A DNA stretch of 64,000 bases from positions 1,860,001 to 1,924,000 of the forward strand of contig OZ220496.1 in the NCBI GenBank assembly GCA_965116235.1. Reading direction: 5' to 3'. The notes beneath the pieces were generated by a model. The model was given only the letters and a program-made list of their open reading frames with translations. It had not been told where the DNA came from and made no database searches. Positions within the stretch are counted from its first letter, which is position 1, and every line of letters starts with the position of its first letter. Shown here in pieces: positions 37,001-45,805 of the stretch. The stretch is from MPNP01 sp965116235. GTDB lineage: Bacteria > Pseudomonadota > Alphaproteobacteria > Rhodobacterales > Rhodobacteraceae. Made by a program: the position numbers and the translations under genes.

Positions 37001-37513
37001 TTTGGCGAAAAAAGACAGGTAAAGGTTGCGGGAATCATAACCAAGATTGCGAAGCGAACGTCGAGCAGTGGAAAACCAATGGCCATTCTCTCCCTATCGG
37101 ATCATACTGGCGAGATTGAAGCCTTCATGTTTCCCGGCGAGTATTCCGATCCGAAAAACACGAAGATCGAGGATACAACCGTCATCGCCCACCTGGAGGC
37201 CAAGCCTTACAACCACCAGCTTTCGATTTCGGTCTACAAGACGTATCCGATTGAGACCATCGTGGATGTTGATCCTCTTGAAGTCCGAATATACTTTGAG
37301 GATCCAGCCGTACCCAAACATGTCAAGTCCATTTTGGACGATCATACCCATGGGTTGACAGATGGACAGACGGCTCAAATTGCCTTTTGCCCGTTTTCAG
37401 ACACGATCAAGGAAGATGTACGAATACAGATTCTGGACCAGTACATGATGAATCAAAAGGTCAAGCAGGCGATCAAGGGTCTCAGGGGAGTTGTTGAAGT
37501 CAAGACGGTTTGA
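34061..37513 (+). CDS. dnaE: DNA polymerase III alpha subunit (DnaE1)
   Basis: 1150 residues, replicative polymerase. The N-terminal PHP domain starts FVHLRVHSRYSILES. The polymerase core contains GRGSGAGSLVAYVLNITNLD and the catalytic PDFDIDFCPNGRD (Asp pair at about 405-410). HAGGVVISNEPL, DFLGLKTL and YGFNKSHAAVYALVSYQTAY follow. A C-terminal OB fold (about 985-1030, KVAGIITKIAKRTSSSGKPM) ends the protein. Length is normal. No proofreading domain, so it is DnaE, not PolC. hisS follows after 50 bp. Confidence 0.97.
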   Translation: MAINPQFVHLRVHSRYSILESNMGFKQIAHACKQYGMPAAALADTGNLFGALEFSQTLVDEGIQPIHGLQVPISIRTHASNPNDPSTTVPLVLLAQNEQGYKKLLKLNSILYLEPEKLVPCLTLQELGELADGLICLTGGSEGPIGVLLRNNGYADALAFTRRLKDLFPDRVYQEIQRHDFGDSTCAKNERATEDQTIDIAYELGLPLVATNNVHFMSRDNYEAVDILYYIKNGGFKSQKDPGRLLTPEHCFKSQTEMAELFADVPEAIDNTLEIAQRCSYHAQTGEPMLPVFCDDEFAELSKRSHAGLEQRLEYIEPAVAREEYLQRLEYELGVIKQINFAGYFLIVADFVNKAKEIGVPVGPGRGSGAGSLVAYVLNITNLDPLRYSLLFERFLNTERLSVPDFDIDFCPNGRDKVIDYVREKYGAERVAQIVTFGSLGAKNAIRDFGRILRVPRHLLNSWASEIDPRRSFKDQRRHLPVLTEAEASNPQIKEMFDQIEQVEGIPRNTSRHAGGVVISNEPLEEIVPLYSDSNSKQDLPVTQFDLKWVEKAGLVKMDFLGLKTLTVIKKTVELLNHRGIEIDIDKIPLNDPETYELYASGQTVGVFQVEGQGMANTLKMMKPNKLEDIIALVALYRPGPMENIPLYCEVKNGKKKAQKLHKLIDHILDETNGIIVYQEQVMEIVKQMGGYSLGRADIVRRSMGKKIRADMEREKPIFIEGAISKGVKESTASRIWDLLAKFADYGFNKSHAAVYALVSYQTAYLKAHYPVEFMAAVMTEDQNDPVKISNYYRDAERSNYKVLQPDVNASGAEFGVEDGQIIYSLAAIKSVGADVARSIEEGRGNRLFDDILDFAGRINLQRMSRSAFENIARAGGFDSLDSNRKKIVENFGLIVAYSKAIHAENTDQPSLFGDTVTIPRPALKMVEDWNEIDRLNQESDALGFYLSDHPVKKYSQTLKKKDVVPIATIQEWKDNFNSDFGEKRQVKVAGIITKIAKRTSSSGKPMAILSLSDHTGEIEAFMFPGEYSDPKNTKIEDTTVIAHLEAKPYNHQLSISVYKTYPIETIVDVDPLEVRIYFEDPAVPKHVKSILDDHTHGLTDGQTAQIAFCPFSDTIKEDVRIQILDQYMMNQKVKQAIKGLRGVVEVKTV

Positions 37514-37563
37514 CCTTTTTTGACCACTGTACACGAGACATGCAATCGAATCAGGTTGAGGTT

Positions 37564-39069
37564 ATGGCGAAGGCTGACAAAAAGAGCAAGCACTCCCGTC
37601 CCCGAGCGGTTACACCGCCCGGATTCAGGGACTATTTTCATGATTACCTTGGGCAAAGGGGAAGCATGATGAACACGATTGCCGAGGTGTTTCAGCGCTA
37701 TGGATTTGACCAGCTTGAGACTTCGGCCATTGAATATCTTGATGTTCTGGGCAAGTTCCTGCCTGATTTGGATCGTCCAAACGATGGAGTTTTTGCATGG
37801 AAAGAGGATGAACGATGGCTTTCCCTGCGATATGATCTGACTGCACCGCTCGCCCGCGTTGCGGCCCAGCACCGCAACACATTGCCAATGCCGTATCGGC
37901 GCTACACGATGGGCCCGGTTTGGCGCAACGAAAAACCTGACCTTGGTCGGTACCGGCAGTTTTTTCAATGTGATGCCGACACCGTTGGAACGGCTTCCGT
38001 CGCGGCGGATTCTGAAATGATAATTCTGGTGGCAGACATTCTCAGATCACTCGGAATGAAACGGAGCGACTATTGCATCAAGATCAACAACCGCAAGATT
38101 CTTGACGGCATTTTGGTCGTGGCGGGCATTATCGACGAGTCTGGGACAGAATCTCGTCCGGGGATTCGGGGTACGGTCTTTCGTTCCATGGACAAGCTTG
38201 AACGACTTGACTTGCAGGGGGTCAGGCAACTTCTCGGTGAGGGCAGGCTTGACGAAAGCGGAGATTTTACCAAAGGCGCCGGCTTGTCCGGCGAGCAGGC
38301 GGACACTCTGGTGGAGTTCTTGCGCCTGAGCCGCGAAGATGGAAATAGAGGACTGCTTGATCATCTTCGTACGATTGTCGGTGCCACGGCTGTTGGATCC
38401 GAAGGAGTATTTGAACTTCACAAGATCATGGAAGTGGCAGCCTCCCGGAAAGATTATGCTGACAACGTCGTCATTGATACGTCGATCATTCGAGGACTTG
38501 ACTACTATACGGGTCCTGTTCTGGAGGCTGAACTGACGTTTGAAATCAAGGACAACAAGGGCCGAAGCCGGCGTTTTGGCTCAGTGGCTGGAGGCGGGCG
38601 ATACGATGATCTGGTCAAGAGATTTACCGGCCAAACCCTGCCGGCAACCGGCATGTCGATCGGGGTGGATCGGCTGTTATCAGCCATAGAGGCAAAATCA
38701 TCAAAGACTCACGACCAAAAGACGTCAGGCCCGGTTTTGATAACCGTGATGGATCCGCATCGCATGGAAGACTATTTTCGAATGGCTTCCCAATTGAGGG
38801 AGGCAGGCATTCGCAGTGAAGTATTCCTTGGCACGACTCGCAACATTGGCAAGCAATTGAAGTATGCGGACACTCGCAATTGTCCGATCGCGATTATTCA
38901 GGGTGAGGACGAGAAAGCGAGGGGCGTAGTTCAGTTGAAGGATCTACACAAGGGGGCCGAACTCGCCAAAACGGCAACAAAAGAAGAGTGGCGCTCTCGT
39001 GATTGGCAAATTGAGATAAATGAAGGAGAACTGGTCAATAGACTGCGTACACAGGTAAATTCCGATTAA
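37564..39069 (+). CDS. hisS: Histidyl-tRNA synthetase
   Basis: 501 residues, class II synthetase that charges tRNA-His. Motif 2 is YTMGPVWRNEKPDLGRYRQF; histidine-specific signatures are VIRGLDYYTGPVLEAEL-like (38.49 kb) and AGGGRYDDLVKRF; motif 3 is GMSIGVDRLL. A C-terminal anticodon-binding domain follows. It belongs to the longer (about 500-residue) alphaproteobacterial form. ATG 37564 is chosen (AGG and GAGG upstream); ATG 37540 is possible. Confidence 0.95.
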   Translation: MAKADKKSKHSRPRAVTPPGFRDYFHDYLGQRGSMMNTIAEVFQRYGFDQLETSAIEYLDVLGKFLPDLDRPNDGVFAWKEDERWLSLRYDLTAPLARVAAQHRNTLPMPYRRYTMGPVWRNEKPDLGRYRQFFQCDADTVGTASVAADSEMIILVADILRSLGMKRSDYCIKINNRKILDGILVVAGIIDESGTESRPGIRGTVFRSMDKLERLDLQGVRQLLGEGRLDESGDFTKGAGLSGEQADTLVEFLRLSREDGNRGLLDHLRTIVGATAVGSEGVFELHKIMEVAASRKDYADNVVIDTSIIRGLDYYTGPVLEAELTFEIKDNKGRSRRFGSVAGGGRYDDLVKRFTGQTLPATGMSIGVDRLLSAIEAKSSKTHDQKTSGPVLITVMDPHRMEDYFRMASQLREAGIRSEVFLGTTRNIGKQLKYADTRNCPIAIIQGEDEKARGVVQLKDLHKGAELAKTATKEEWRSRDWQIEINEGELVNRLRTQVNSD

Positions 39070-39849
39070 GTGCCGTGATACCATTCGATGCGGCCGGGTT
39101 AACATAGCGGCACCAGTCCGGAGGCACGGTGTCATGCGTCTGAAACCTGGAACTGTCGCCGGCAGGGAGGGATTGAGAAGAATATTGATCTTGTGGCGGT
39201 TACAAGCCGGTTATTGATAGCCAGAAGAAAGCTTGTTCAATTGGCAAATATTCCATCTTGGAAAAACGATGTGATTGGCTTCAAAAGAGGCAGGCCAACC
39301 GCCGTTGGTGATCCCATCATCAACTGCTCCCAGGTCTCGACTTGCTTTGATGTGGTGGTCACGCGTGAAAGCCATGCTCCGGTCTAATCATATGGACGGA
39401 CACGCCCCATGTAGGCTGAACGTCCCCAACAATATCACGCCTCGACCGGTCCCCCGGATTCAATGTGCTAGTGGTTTGTTTTAATCATTTAATACCCTCG
39501 TTTCAGGACTCAGTAAGAGTGACATGCGTCGTATCCCATATGAATGATCGAGTCAGTCTGGCCTTGGTGTGGTCGGGATCCGTTCCCGATTATCAAAGGT
39601 ATTGAAACAATTGAAAACAGTTGTTTGCACAGCGCCAGAATTGGAACCTTCTGTTTTACACGTACCACTAGAAAGCGTTCGACAGGACCCAAATGGCAAT
39701 GGGTTGCCAAATCTCGTCTTCCAAACTTATAAGAACATTGTCGACTGACGCTCCGAATCACGGAACCGATTCTGTCATCGGCCCGATTGCATCACGCCAT
39801 TATGGGCAAGTATTTTTACAAATGGTTGATGGCATTAGACATATCGATG
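39070..39849. other. Long intergenic region with a miniature IS relic
   Basis: 780 bp between hisS and the degraded toxin gene. The only recognisable item is the 202-bp IS630-derived element at 39469-39670. I find no gene with a credible start, ribosome site or family motif, and no tRNA. Confidence 0.5.
39469..39670. mobile_element. IS630-derived miniature element (both ends, no transposase)
   Basis: 202 bp bounded by CTAG at both ends. The left end TAGTGGTTTGTTTTAATCAT with following TTAATACCC matches the transposase-3' end of the full copies (TAGTGGTTCGTTTCAATCAT, then ATGATACCC). The right end read inward has TAGTGGT, then AAAACAGAAGGTTCC, matching TAGTGGTT and GAAACAGAAAGCTCC of the other end. 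The interior is not transposase. It is an internally deleted copy or a MITE that an IS630 transposase could move in trans. Confidence 0.8.
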
Positions 39850-40356
39850 CTAACGCCGGTGCCAGTCTGTGCTGAAGCCCAGCTCGTGACCAAACTTGAA
39901 TGCTGTAAGGGTTTTGACATTAAATTCTCTTGCCACGTCGGGCAACTTCCGGTTCTGACGTTGAGCTGAGGGTCGTGAACGCTCGATCGTAACAATCACG
40001 CGGTTTTTTGCATCCGCGAGGGCATGAGCGATCAGAAAAGGATCTTTCCCGATTGTTTCAATCTCTACGTCTGTCAGATCGGGCGCATATCCCTTGTCGG
40101 TAACTTGACGGACCAAATCAATATTCGCCTCCATTTCAAACTTCAATGCAGTTTTAAATTTCTCCATCTTGATCCAAGCACTCAATGAATCATTACCCGC
40201 ATTCAACTCCTCGTAGATCTCAAGCGGGATTTTGACATAACCTTTTTCGCCCCAATGGATCAACTACCCCCAGTACTCGCGGATCTGGTCAATGCCGTGG
40301 TAGTCACGATTGGCACCGATCAAAGTGTTGGCATCCAGAAGATAGATCAAAAGCAT
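39850..40356 (-). pseudogene. DUF4411 (PIN-like) toxin with an internal TAG
   Basis: The full frame from ATG 40356 gives 168 codons with one stop. It starts MLLIYLLDANTLIGANRDYH (PIN-type first acidic residue in LLDANTLI), then GIDQIREYWG, TAG at 40261-40263, then LIHWGEKGYVKIPLEIYEEL, IETIGKDPFLIAHALADAKN and VIVTIERSRPSAQ to the end. Relatives have Trp at the TAG position (EYWGWL), so a single TGG to TAG change broke it. DUF4411 proteins are predicted PIN-fold RNases paired with XRE-ImmA antitoxins, exactly as here. The start overlaps the antitoxin stop by 10 bp. Confidence 0.82.
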
Positions 40357-41558
40357 TCCCAACGTTTGTCTTGAAGCCTTTCAGCGTTTAGTACACTGTC
40401 TACATTCTGCCCGCTTACTCCAAGCACTTTCCCGGCTTTGGTGGTGGTTATCGCGCCGATGCCAAGCATCCGATCGATGAAATTGACCAGTGCAGGACCG
40501 GCCCTGTGGCGGCGGATTATGGGATATTGTGGTCCACCGCCAGAACTGCGACTCCGCCTACGGCTTCTCTTTCGTTCTTCAAAAAATGTTGTGCGGAATT
40601 CTTGCGAAATCCCTTCGTAAGCCTCATAAGTCAACGCCTCAGCTCTGTGCAGTGTATACGCAACCATCGTTGAGCTCACATTCCGGGGTTGGGCGAAGTT
40701 CCGAATGAGTTCTACGGCCTCCTCTGACGTAGTCTTAGCATTCACCTTGAGAGCGCCAACACCTTCAGGCAGGAGAAACGCACTGGCAACATCATTGCAA
40801 AACTTCTCAAAACGTCTCCCGGCCAAACGTCCGCTGACTCCAGTCAATCCAAGCCACAGATGAGCCAGTTCGTGAACGATCGTGAAAGCCTAGGCACCTT
40901 TCGAGTCGTTCGCATTCACGATAATGAAAGGAGCCACATTATCAGCCAGGGCAAATCCTCTGAAGACATCGACTGAAATTTCCGTGCGGTAATTGCCCAG
41001 ATTGTCGAAAAAAAGGACGAACACTCCCACACTCTCTGCTCGATCACGTAAATAGGTAACAGCGTCAGCTATTTTCGAGCATTCGCGATAGGCCGCCAAC
41101 TCAAATCCGGTCATCTTGGAAATCGAGGCTGCCAAGGCCTTTGCCCCATCCTCAATCTGCGCCGATCCCACGAACTCCAGAACACGAGCCTCATCTTCCT
41201 CTTCCATGACGTTGCGTACGAGGGTTTGCCGGACACGAATATCTCGAAGAACGGCATCAGCCAAAGCCGTATCGGCACTTGCCAGTGTGTCCGGTAAGGT
41301 ACGAAAGTCTTCTCCTAGATCCTCGGACGGCGGCGACTTGTTCAGATAAAAGGTCAGAAGCGAACGTCGGTAGATCTTGGACATTTTTGCCAACATCGGT
41401 CGTGTGGGTGCAACCTTTCCGGTTTCGAGTTGTGCAAGCCTGTCCAATGGTTCAACACCGTGTGCGGCCCTGATGCCAAGCTTGTGCACGGCTTCGCAAG
41501 GTGTCAAAGCTGCTGTTTCACGTGCCCAAACGAGAATATCCGGATTCACGCTTTGCAT
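40347..41558 (-). pseudogene. XRE-ImmA/IrrE-type antitoxin with an internal TAG
   Basis: The frame from ATG 41558 spans 403 codons with one TAG at 40890-40892. N-terminal HTH: VWARETAALTPCEAVHKLGI and LDRLAQLETGKVAPTRPMLA. The C-terminal zinc-peptidase domain: FIIVNANDSKGA, TAG, then AFTIVHELAHLWLGLTGVSG with HExxH-type HELAH. Relatives carry Trp (GAWAFTIVHELAH) at the TAG, so TGG changed to TAG, which removes the catalytic domain. COG2856-type regulators act as antitoxins or are cleaved to derepress mobile elements. It forms an operon with the DUF4411 toxin. Confidence 0.85.
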
Positions 41559-41950
41559 GGCCCTGTTCCCATCAGTTCTGCCTAAATTCCAACAAGTGGA
41601 TTATGTAACCGTCCGACACTAAATCACTAAAGACTATCTCGCCAACACTGCAACCTTGCCCCAACCATACGGACAATGGGTACAAGGCAATTGTTTGGGA
41701 AAGATTTCAAGTGGCACATCCCAACCGTGTGGAGCAGACACAGAAACTTTGCCAACATGCGTTAGAAGTGCGCAATGCCTTCAACCGTAGTAATTGTCTA
41801 TATTGTTTTCAACGAGCGAAAGTTCCCAAGTGGAACTCACAATAACACAAGGTTTTCCAAGCATTTGGAGTTGTTCAAGCACTTGCCGTCGATACGAGTC
41901 TCGTGGTAAAACACCGACAAATCGAATTCTGGCGTTTGGAAACGAGGCCT
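41559..41950. other. Intergenic region, no gene seen
   Basis: 392 bp between the antitoxin start and the DUF1489 gene. No supported reading frame or RNA. It should hold the promoter for the leftward toxin-antitoxin operon. Confidence 0.45.
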
Positions 41951-42427
41951 CTACCAGGAATACTTGTAACTGTAATTGGGGGTGACGGTAATTTTGACAT
42001 CATCGATTTCGTGGGCTTTCAACAGTCCAAGTATTCTGCCTGCGGCATCGGGGTCGGGCTGTTCCAGGAGATCCTTGGGAGCCATTTTAACTTCCCAGTA
42101 TCGCCATCCCTGAAATGGTCTCTTGGGCAGGGGCTCGGTGTAAACAAGTTTGGGATCAAAAATCAATGCGCACCATTTCACTCCCCTGTCGTCCAATCGT
42201 GATTCAACTGCCACTATCCTCTGACGAACTTGGACCATCCCATTGATCACCCAGTACATGGAACCTCCACGAACAATCTCATCGCTGCGAACTGGCCTGT
42301 TTTTGGTTAGGTGCTCTGGATAATCATAAACGCCTTTGGCAATATTTGCCTGCTGATGGTCCTGAAGTTCCTTCACTGAATTCACCCCCACACACAGCTT
42401 GATGAGATGTACGATTTTTTCAGACAT
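41951..42427 (-). CDS. DUF1489 family protein
   Basis: 158 residues, no signal peptide or membrane segment. The opening MSEKIVHLIKLCVGVNSVKEL, the block YPEHLTKNRPVRSDEIVRGG, SMYWVINGMVQVRQRIVAVE and the end YSYKYSW match the DUF1489/COG5458 family, found almost only in Alphaproteobacteria. Its function is unknown. It stands alone and is divergent from the enoyl-CoA hydratase gene. ATG 42425-42427 is the family start. Confidence 0.88.
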   Translation of the reverse strand: MSEKIVHLIKLCVGVNSVKELQDHQQANIAKGVYDYPEHLTKNRPVRSDEIVRGGSMYWVINGMVQVRQRIVAVESRLDDRGVKWCALIFDPKLVYTEPLPKRPFQGWRYWEVKMAPKDLLEQPDPDAAGRILGLLKAHEIDDVKITVTPNYSYKYSW

Positions 42428-42626
42428 GAATGCAGATCGGTTTTAAGTGTTTCAGGTTCAGATATACTCACAATGGCTTCTGTTCGAAAGGTCGTATTAA
42501 CCGCAAGTTTCGGGCGCGTGAATTGCAGCCGTGAAAATGAAGTGATGAATGTATTGCATGTTGACCGTGGCGAGTTTTCTCTTTACGTTGCAGGACTTTT
42601 GCTGAGCAATCCGTAAGGTTTTAGTT

Positions 42627-43394
42627 GTGAATTCGGTTCGTCTTGATTTTGATCATCGGATAGCAGAAATCCGCCTGAACAATCCATCCAAGTTGAATGC
42701 TCTGACAGGCGAGATGCTAAAGGCCATCGAGAGGCATTGTGCAGAGCTCGAACGTCGCAGGGACGTTCGTGCGGTTCTGTTGACGGCGGAGGGAAACAGG
42801 GCATTCTGTAGTGGCGCAGATATTGGCGAGTGGTCGAAGCTTGCTCCCTCAGACTTTGCCCGCCACTGGATTCGAGAAGGGCACCGAATCCTTGACCGTT
42901 TGGCTCGCCTGCCCATGCCAACCATGGCAGTGCTCAATGGTCATGCATTTGGAGGTGGACTGGAGTTGGCCGCCACTTGTGACATTCGTATCATGCATCC
43001 AGCAGCAAGACTGGCGTTGCCCGAAACCGGAATCGGCATTGTGCCGGGTTGGTCCGGCACACAAAGGCTGGTCCGACTGTTGTCCGAACCTGTCGTTAAG
43101 GAAATGGCGCTATTTGGCCGCAGCTTGTCGGCACAGCGCGCTCGCCAGTTGGGTTTTGTTGCCGAAATATCAGATGTTCCCCGCGACACGGCATCGCAAT
43201 GGCTTGAAACCGTTGCAGGCAATAGCCGTTGTGCAACGGAGGCAGTCAAGCAAATGATCCACAGTGGAGCCGGTGAAAACACGGCGGCTTGCATTGAAGC
43301 CATGGCTGGTGGCATGATTGCCGCAAGCGACGACAAGGCTGAGGGGGTCAATGCGTTCAGAGACAAGAGAAAACCCGATTTCACGGGCCAATGA
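42627..43394 (+). CDS. Enoyl-CoA hydratase/isomerase family protein
   Basis: 255 residues, crotonase fold. Oxyanion-hole blocks are FCSGADIGEWSK and NGHAFGGGLELAATCDIRIM, and the catalytic-glutamate region is LPETGIGIVPGWSGTQRLVR. The substrate cannot be told: fatty-acid, crotonyl-CoA or other acyl-CoA hydration is possible. GTG 42627 with TAAGG upstream is the likely start. It lies 203 bp before a sugar-transport operon on the same strand, with no clear functional tie. Confidence 0.87.
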   Translation: MNSVRLDFDHRIAEIRLNNPSKLNALTGEMLKAIERHCAELERRRDVRAVLLTAEGNRAFCSGADIGEWSKLAPSDFARHWIREGHRILDRLARLPMPTMAVLNGHAFGGGLELAATCDIRIMHPAARLALPETGIGIVPGWSGTQRLVRLLSEPVVKEMALFGRSLSAQRARQLGFVAEISDVPRDTASQWLETVAGNSRCATEAVKQMIHSGAGENTAACIEAMAGGMIAASDDKAEGVNAFRDKRKPDFTGQ

Positions 43395-43597
43395 GTAACA
43401 AATTGTCGTCAGTTTTCCGCCGAACGACTTGAACAGCGAACTGAAGCATGTAAGTACCGCACAAATGGATCAAGTAGATTCCTGAAGGTAAAGCCACGCT
43501 GACGTAGTTTGGCAGAGGGGGTGACCTTGGTTGTAAAAACTTGCGCTGAGCAGTCAGCAGCAAGTAGATGGAACAACGCAAAATGAGGAGGAAATCC

Positions 43598-44848
43598 ATG
43601 CGTAAGATAATGTTGAAAATGACCTCGGCGATTTCGGCCCTGGTTTTGTCGGCCAGCATGACGCTGGCTGGAGATGTTGAAGTTCTGCACTGGTGGACTT
43701 CAGGTGGTGAAGCCGCCGCCCTTAACGTGCTCAAGGAGGATCTGGAAGGCAAGGGTGTTGGCTGGAATGACATGCCTGTTGCTGGAGGAGGGGGAGAAAG
43801 TGCAATGACAGTGTTGCGTGCCCGTGTGACGGCTGGCAATCCTCCAACTGCAGTCCAGATGCTGGGTTTTGATATTCTCGACTGGGCCGAGGAAGGTGCA
43901 TTGGCCGACCTTAATGCCGTTGCAGCTGAGGAAGGTTGGGATAATGTCGTACCGGAAGCATTGCAGTATTTTGCCAAGCATGACGGCAAGTGGATTTCGG
44001 CCCCGGTCAACGTGCACTCCACCAATTGGGTCTGGGCAAACAAGCAGATCATGGACGATCTCGGCATCGCTCAGCCGACAACGTGGGATGAGTTCGTTGC
44101 CGCCATGCAGACGGTGAAAGACGCCGGACTGACGGCCCTCGGCCATGGTGGCGAAGCTTGGCAGGAGACAACCATGTTTGACGGTGTGGCCATGTCAGCC
44201 GGAGGTCCGCATTTCTACAAGGCGGCTTTCATTGACCTTGATCCAGAGGCATTGTCTTCGGATACTATGGTCGAAACGTTCAATCGCATGGCGACACTCA
44301 GGGGCTTTGTCGATGACAATTTTTCTGGCCGGGCGTGGAATCTTGCTTCCGCCATGGTGATCAACGGCGAGGCGGCCTTCCAAATTATGGGCGACTGGGC
44401 CAAAGGCGAGTTTATTAATGCTGGTCAAGTGCCCGGGGAAGATTTTCTGTGCTTTCGCGTGCCGGGGTCAGAGGGCACAGTGACCTTCAATTCAGATCAG
44501 TTCGCCATGTTTGGCGTTGAGGGTGCTGCGGCTTCCGATCAAGCGGAACTGGCCAAGTCTATCATGTCGCCTTCGTTCCAATCGGCGTTTAACGTGGTCA
44601 AGGGCTCGGTCCCGGCTCGTACTGATGTCTCCAATGCCGACTTTGATGCCTGCGGCAAAAAGGGCATGGCGGAATTGGCTGCTGCGGCTTCAGCTGGCAA
44701 TCTCTTTGGCTCGCTTGCCCATGGGCACGCCAATCGTGCGGCAGTGAAGAACGCGTTTTACGATGTAATAACGGCCCATTTCAATGGCGATTATGATTCT
44801 GCCACCGCAGTCGAAGAACTGGTGGATGCCGTTGATATTGCCCAATAA
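43598..44848 (+). CDS. ABC sugar transporter, periplasmic binding protein
   Basis: 416 residues. The signal peptide MLKMTSAISALVLSASMTLAG is cleaved near ASMTLA-GD, and the mature start is VEVLHWWTSGGEAAAL. It belongs to extracellular solute-binding family 1 (glucose/mannose-type, as in GtsA). A strong GAGGAGG at 43585-43591 precedes ATG 43598. Two permeases and an ATPase follow, a complete carbohydrate importer. A GC-rich hairpin right after the gene could raise its mRNA level relative to the membrane genes. Confidence 0.9.
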   Translation: MRKIMLKMTSAISALVLSASMTLAGDVEVLHWWTSGGEAAALNVLKEDLEGKGVGWNDMPVAGGGGESAMTVLRARVTAGNPPTAVQMLGFDILDWAEEGALADLNAVAAEEGWDNVVPEALQYFAKHDGKWISAPVNVHSTNWVWANKQIMDDLGIAQPTTWDEFVAAMQTVKDAGLTALGHGGEAWQETTMFDGVAMSAGGPHFYKAAFIDLDPEALSSDTMVETFNRMATLRGFVDDNFSGRAWNLASAMVINGEAAFQIMGDWAKGEFINAGQVPGEDFLCFRVPGSEGTVTFNSDQFAMFGVEGAAASDQAELAKSIMSPSFQSAFNVVKGSVPARTDVSNADFDACGKKGMAELAAAASAGNLFGSLAHGHANRAAVKNAFYDVITAHFNGDYDSATAVEELVDAVDIAQ

Positions 44849-44860
44849 CGAAATGATGTC

Positions 44861-44880
44861 GGGGCGGGTAATCCCGCCCC
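44861..44880 (+). promoter_or_regulatory. GC-rich hairpin between binding-protein and permease genes
   Basis: Perfect inverted repeat GGGGCGGG / CCCGCCCC around a TAAT loop, 12 bp after the binding-protein stop. There is no T-run, so full termination is unlikely. Such stem-loops in sugar ABC operons often act as partial terminators or as a block to 3' exonucleases, giving more binding protein than permease. Confidence 0.7.
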
Positions 44881-44905
44881 GCAAAGCATTGAAGGCGATA
44901 TAAGG

Positions 44906-45805
44906 TTGCGCAGTCAAGCCATCACGCAAGCGGACTTCAGAACACGTTTGCAGCATTGGCTCCCTAAGCTGGTTCTTTCGCCATCAGTCGCCTTGATCAT
45001 CTTATTTGTTTACGGCTTCATTCTCTTTACAGTTTACCTGTCATTCACCGACAGCCGCATTCTGCCCAGTTTCGGCTGGGTCGGGCTGGAAAACTACGAA
45101 AAGCTTTTTCGCCTGCGCCACTGGGATATCGCTGTCAACAATCTGATTGTATTCGGCCTCTGTTATATCGTCATTTGCACCGTTCTCGGCTTGTTGCTTG
45201 CCATCTTGCTGGATCAAAAGATTCGTGGTGAACAGGTACTTCGTCCCATCTACCTCTACCCGATGGCACTAAGTTTCATTGTCACAGGAACGGCGTGGAA
45301 GTGGTTTCTAGACCCCGGCATCGGTCTTGAGAATACGATGCATGTTTGGGGATGGGAAAGTTTTCAGTTTGACTGGATCAAGAATCGTGATTTTGCCATT
45401 TATACGGTCGTCATTGCGGCCATCTGGCAATCAAGCGGCTTTGTCATGGCCCTTTTTCTTGCCGGTCTACGGGGCATCGACAACGAGATACTGAAGGCGG
45501 CGCAAATAGATGGAGCCTCGAACTTCAGTCTTTATCGCCGAATCATAATTCCGCAGCTGCGTCCCATATTCCTTTCTGCCTTCGTGATTCTCAGCCACCT
45601 GGCAATCAAATCGTATGATCTTGTCATTGCCTTGACAGGTGGCGGTCCGGGGCGGGCAACTGAGCTTCCGGCCACATTCATGTATTCGTACACCTTTACC
45701 CGCAACCAAATGGGAATAGGAGCGAGCTCGGCCGTGATCATGCTGATGACAATCGCTGCCATCATGGTACCATACCTCTACGCCGAACTGCGGGAAAAGA
45801 AGTGA
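44906..45805 (+). CDS. ABC sugar transporter, permease 1
   Basis: 299 residues with six predicted membrane segments. The MalF/UgpA-type loop contacting the ATPase is ILKAAQIDGASNFSLYRRII (E-A-A-x-x-x-G variant). The start is TTG 44906 with GAAGG upstream; no better ATG is near. It ends in the TGATG overlap with permease 2, indicating coupled translation. Confidence 0.9.
   Translation: MRSQAITQADFRTRLQHWLPKLVLSPSVALIILFVYGFILFTVYLSFTDSRILPSFGWVGLENYEKLFRLRHWDIAVNNLIVFGLCYIVICTVLGLLLAILLDQKIRGEQVLRPIYLYPMALSFIVTGTAWKWFLDPGIGLENTMHVWGWESFQFDWIKNRDFAIYTVVIAAIWQSSGFVMALFLAGLRGIDNEILKAAQIDGASNFSLYRRIIIPQLRPIFLSAFVILSHLAIKSYDLVIALTGGGPGRATELPATFMYSYTFTRNQMGIGASSAVIMLMTIAAIMVPYLYAELREKK

Noticed and set aside
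39850..41558. Genome-wide reassignment of UAG to Trp
   Set aside because: Core genes here (sucB, sucD, ccr, gatA) end in TAG at the expected position, so UAG works as a stop. Only conditional suppression is left open.
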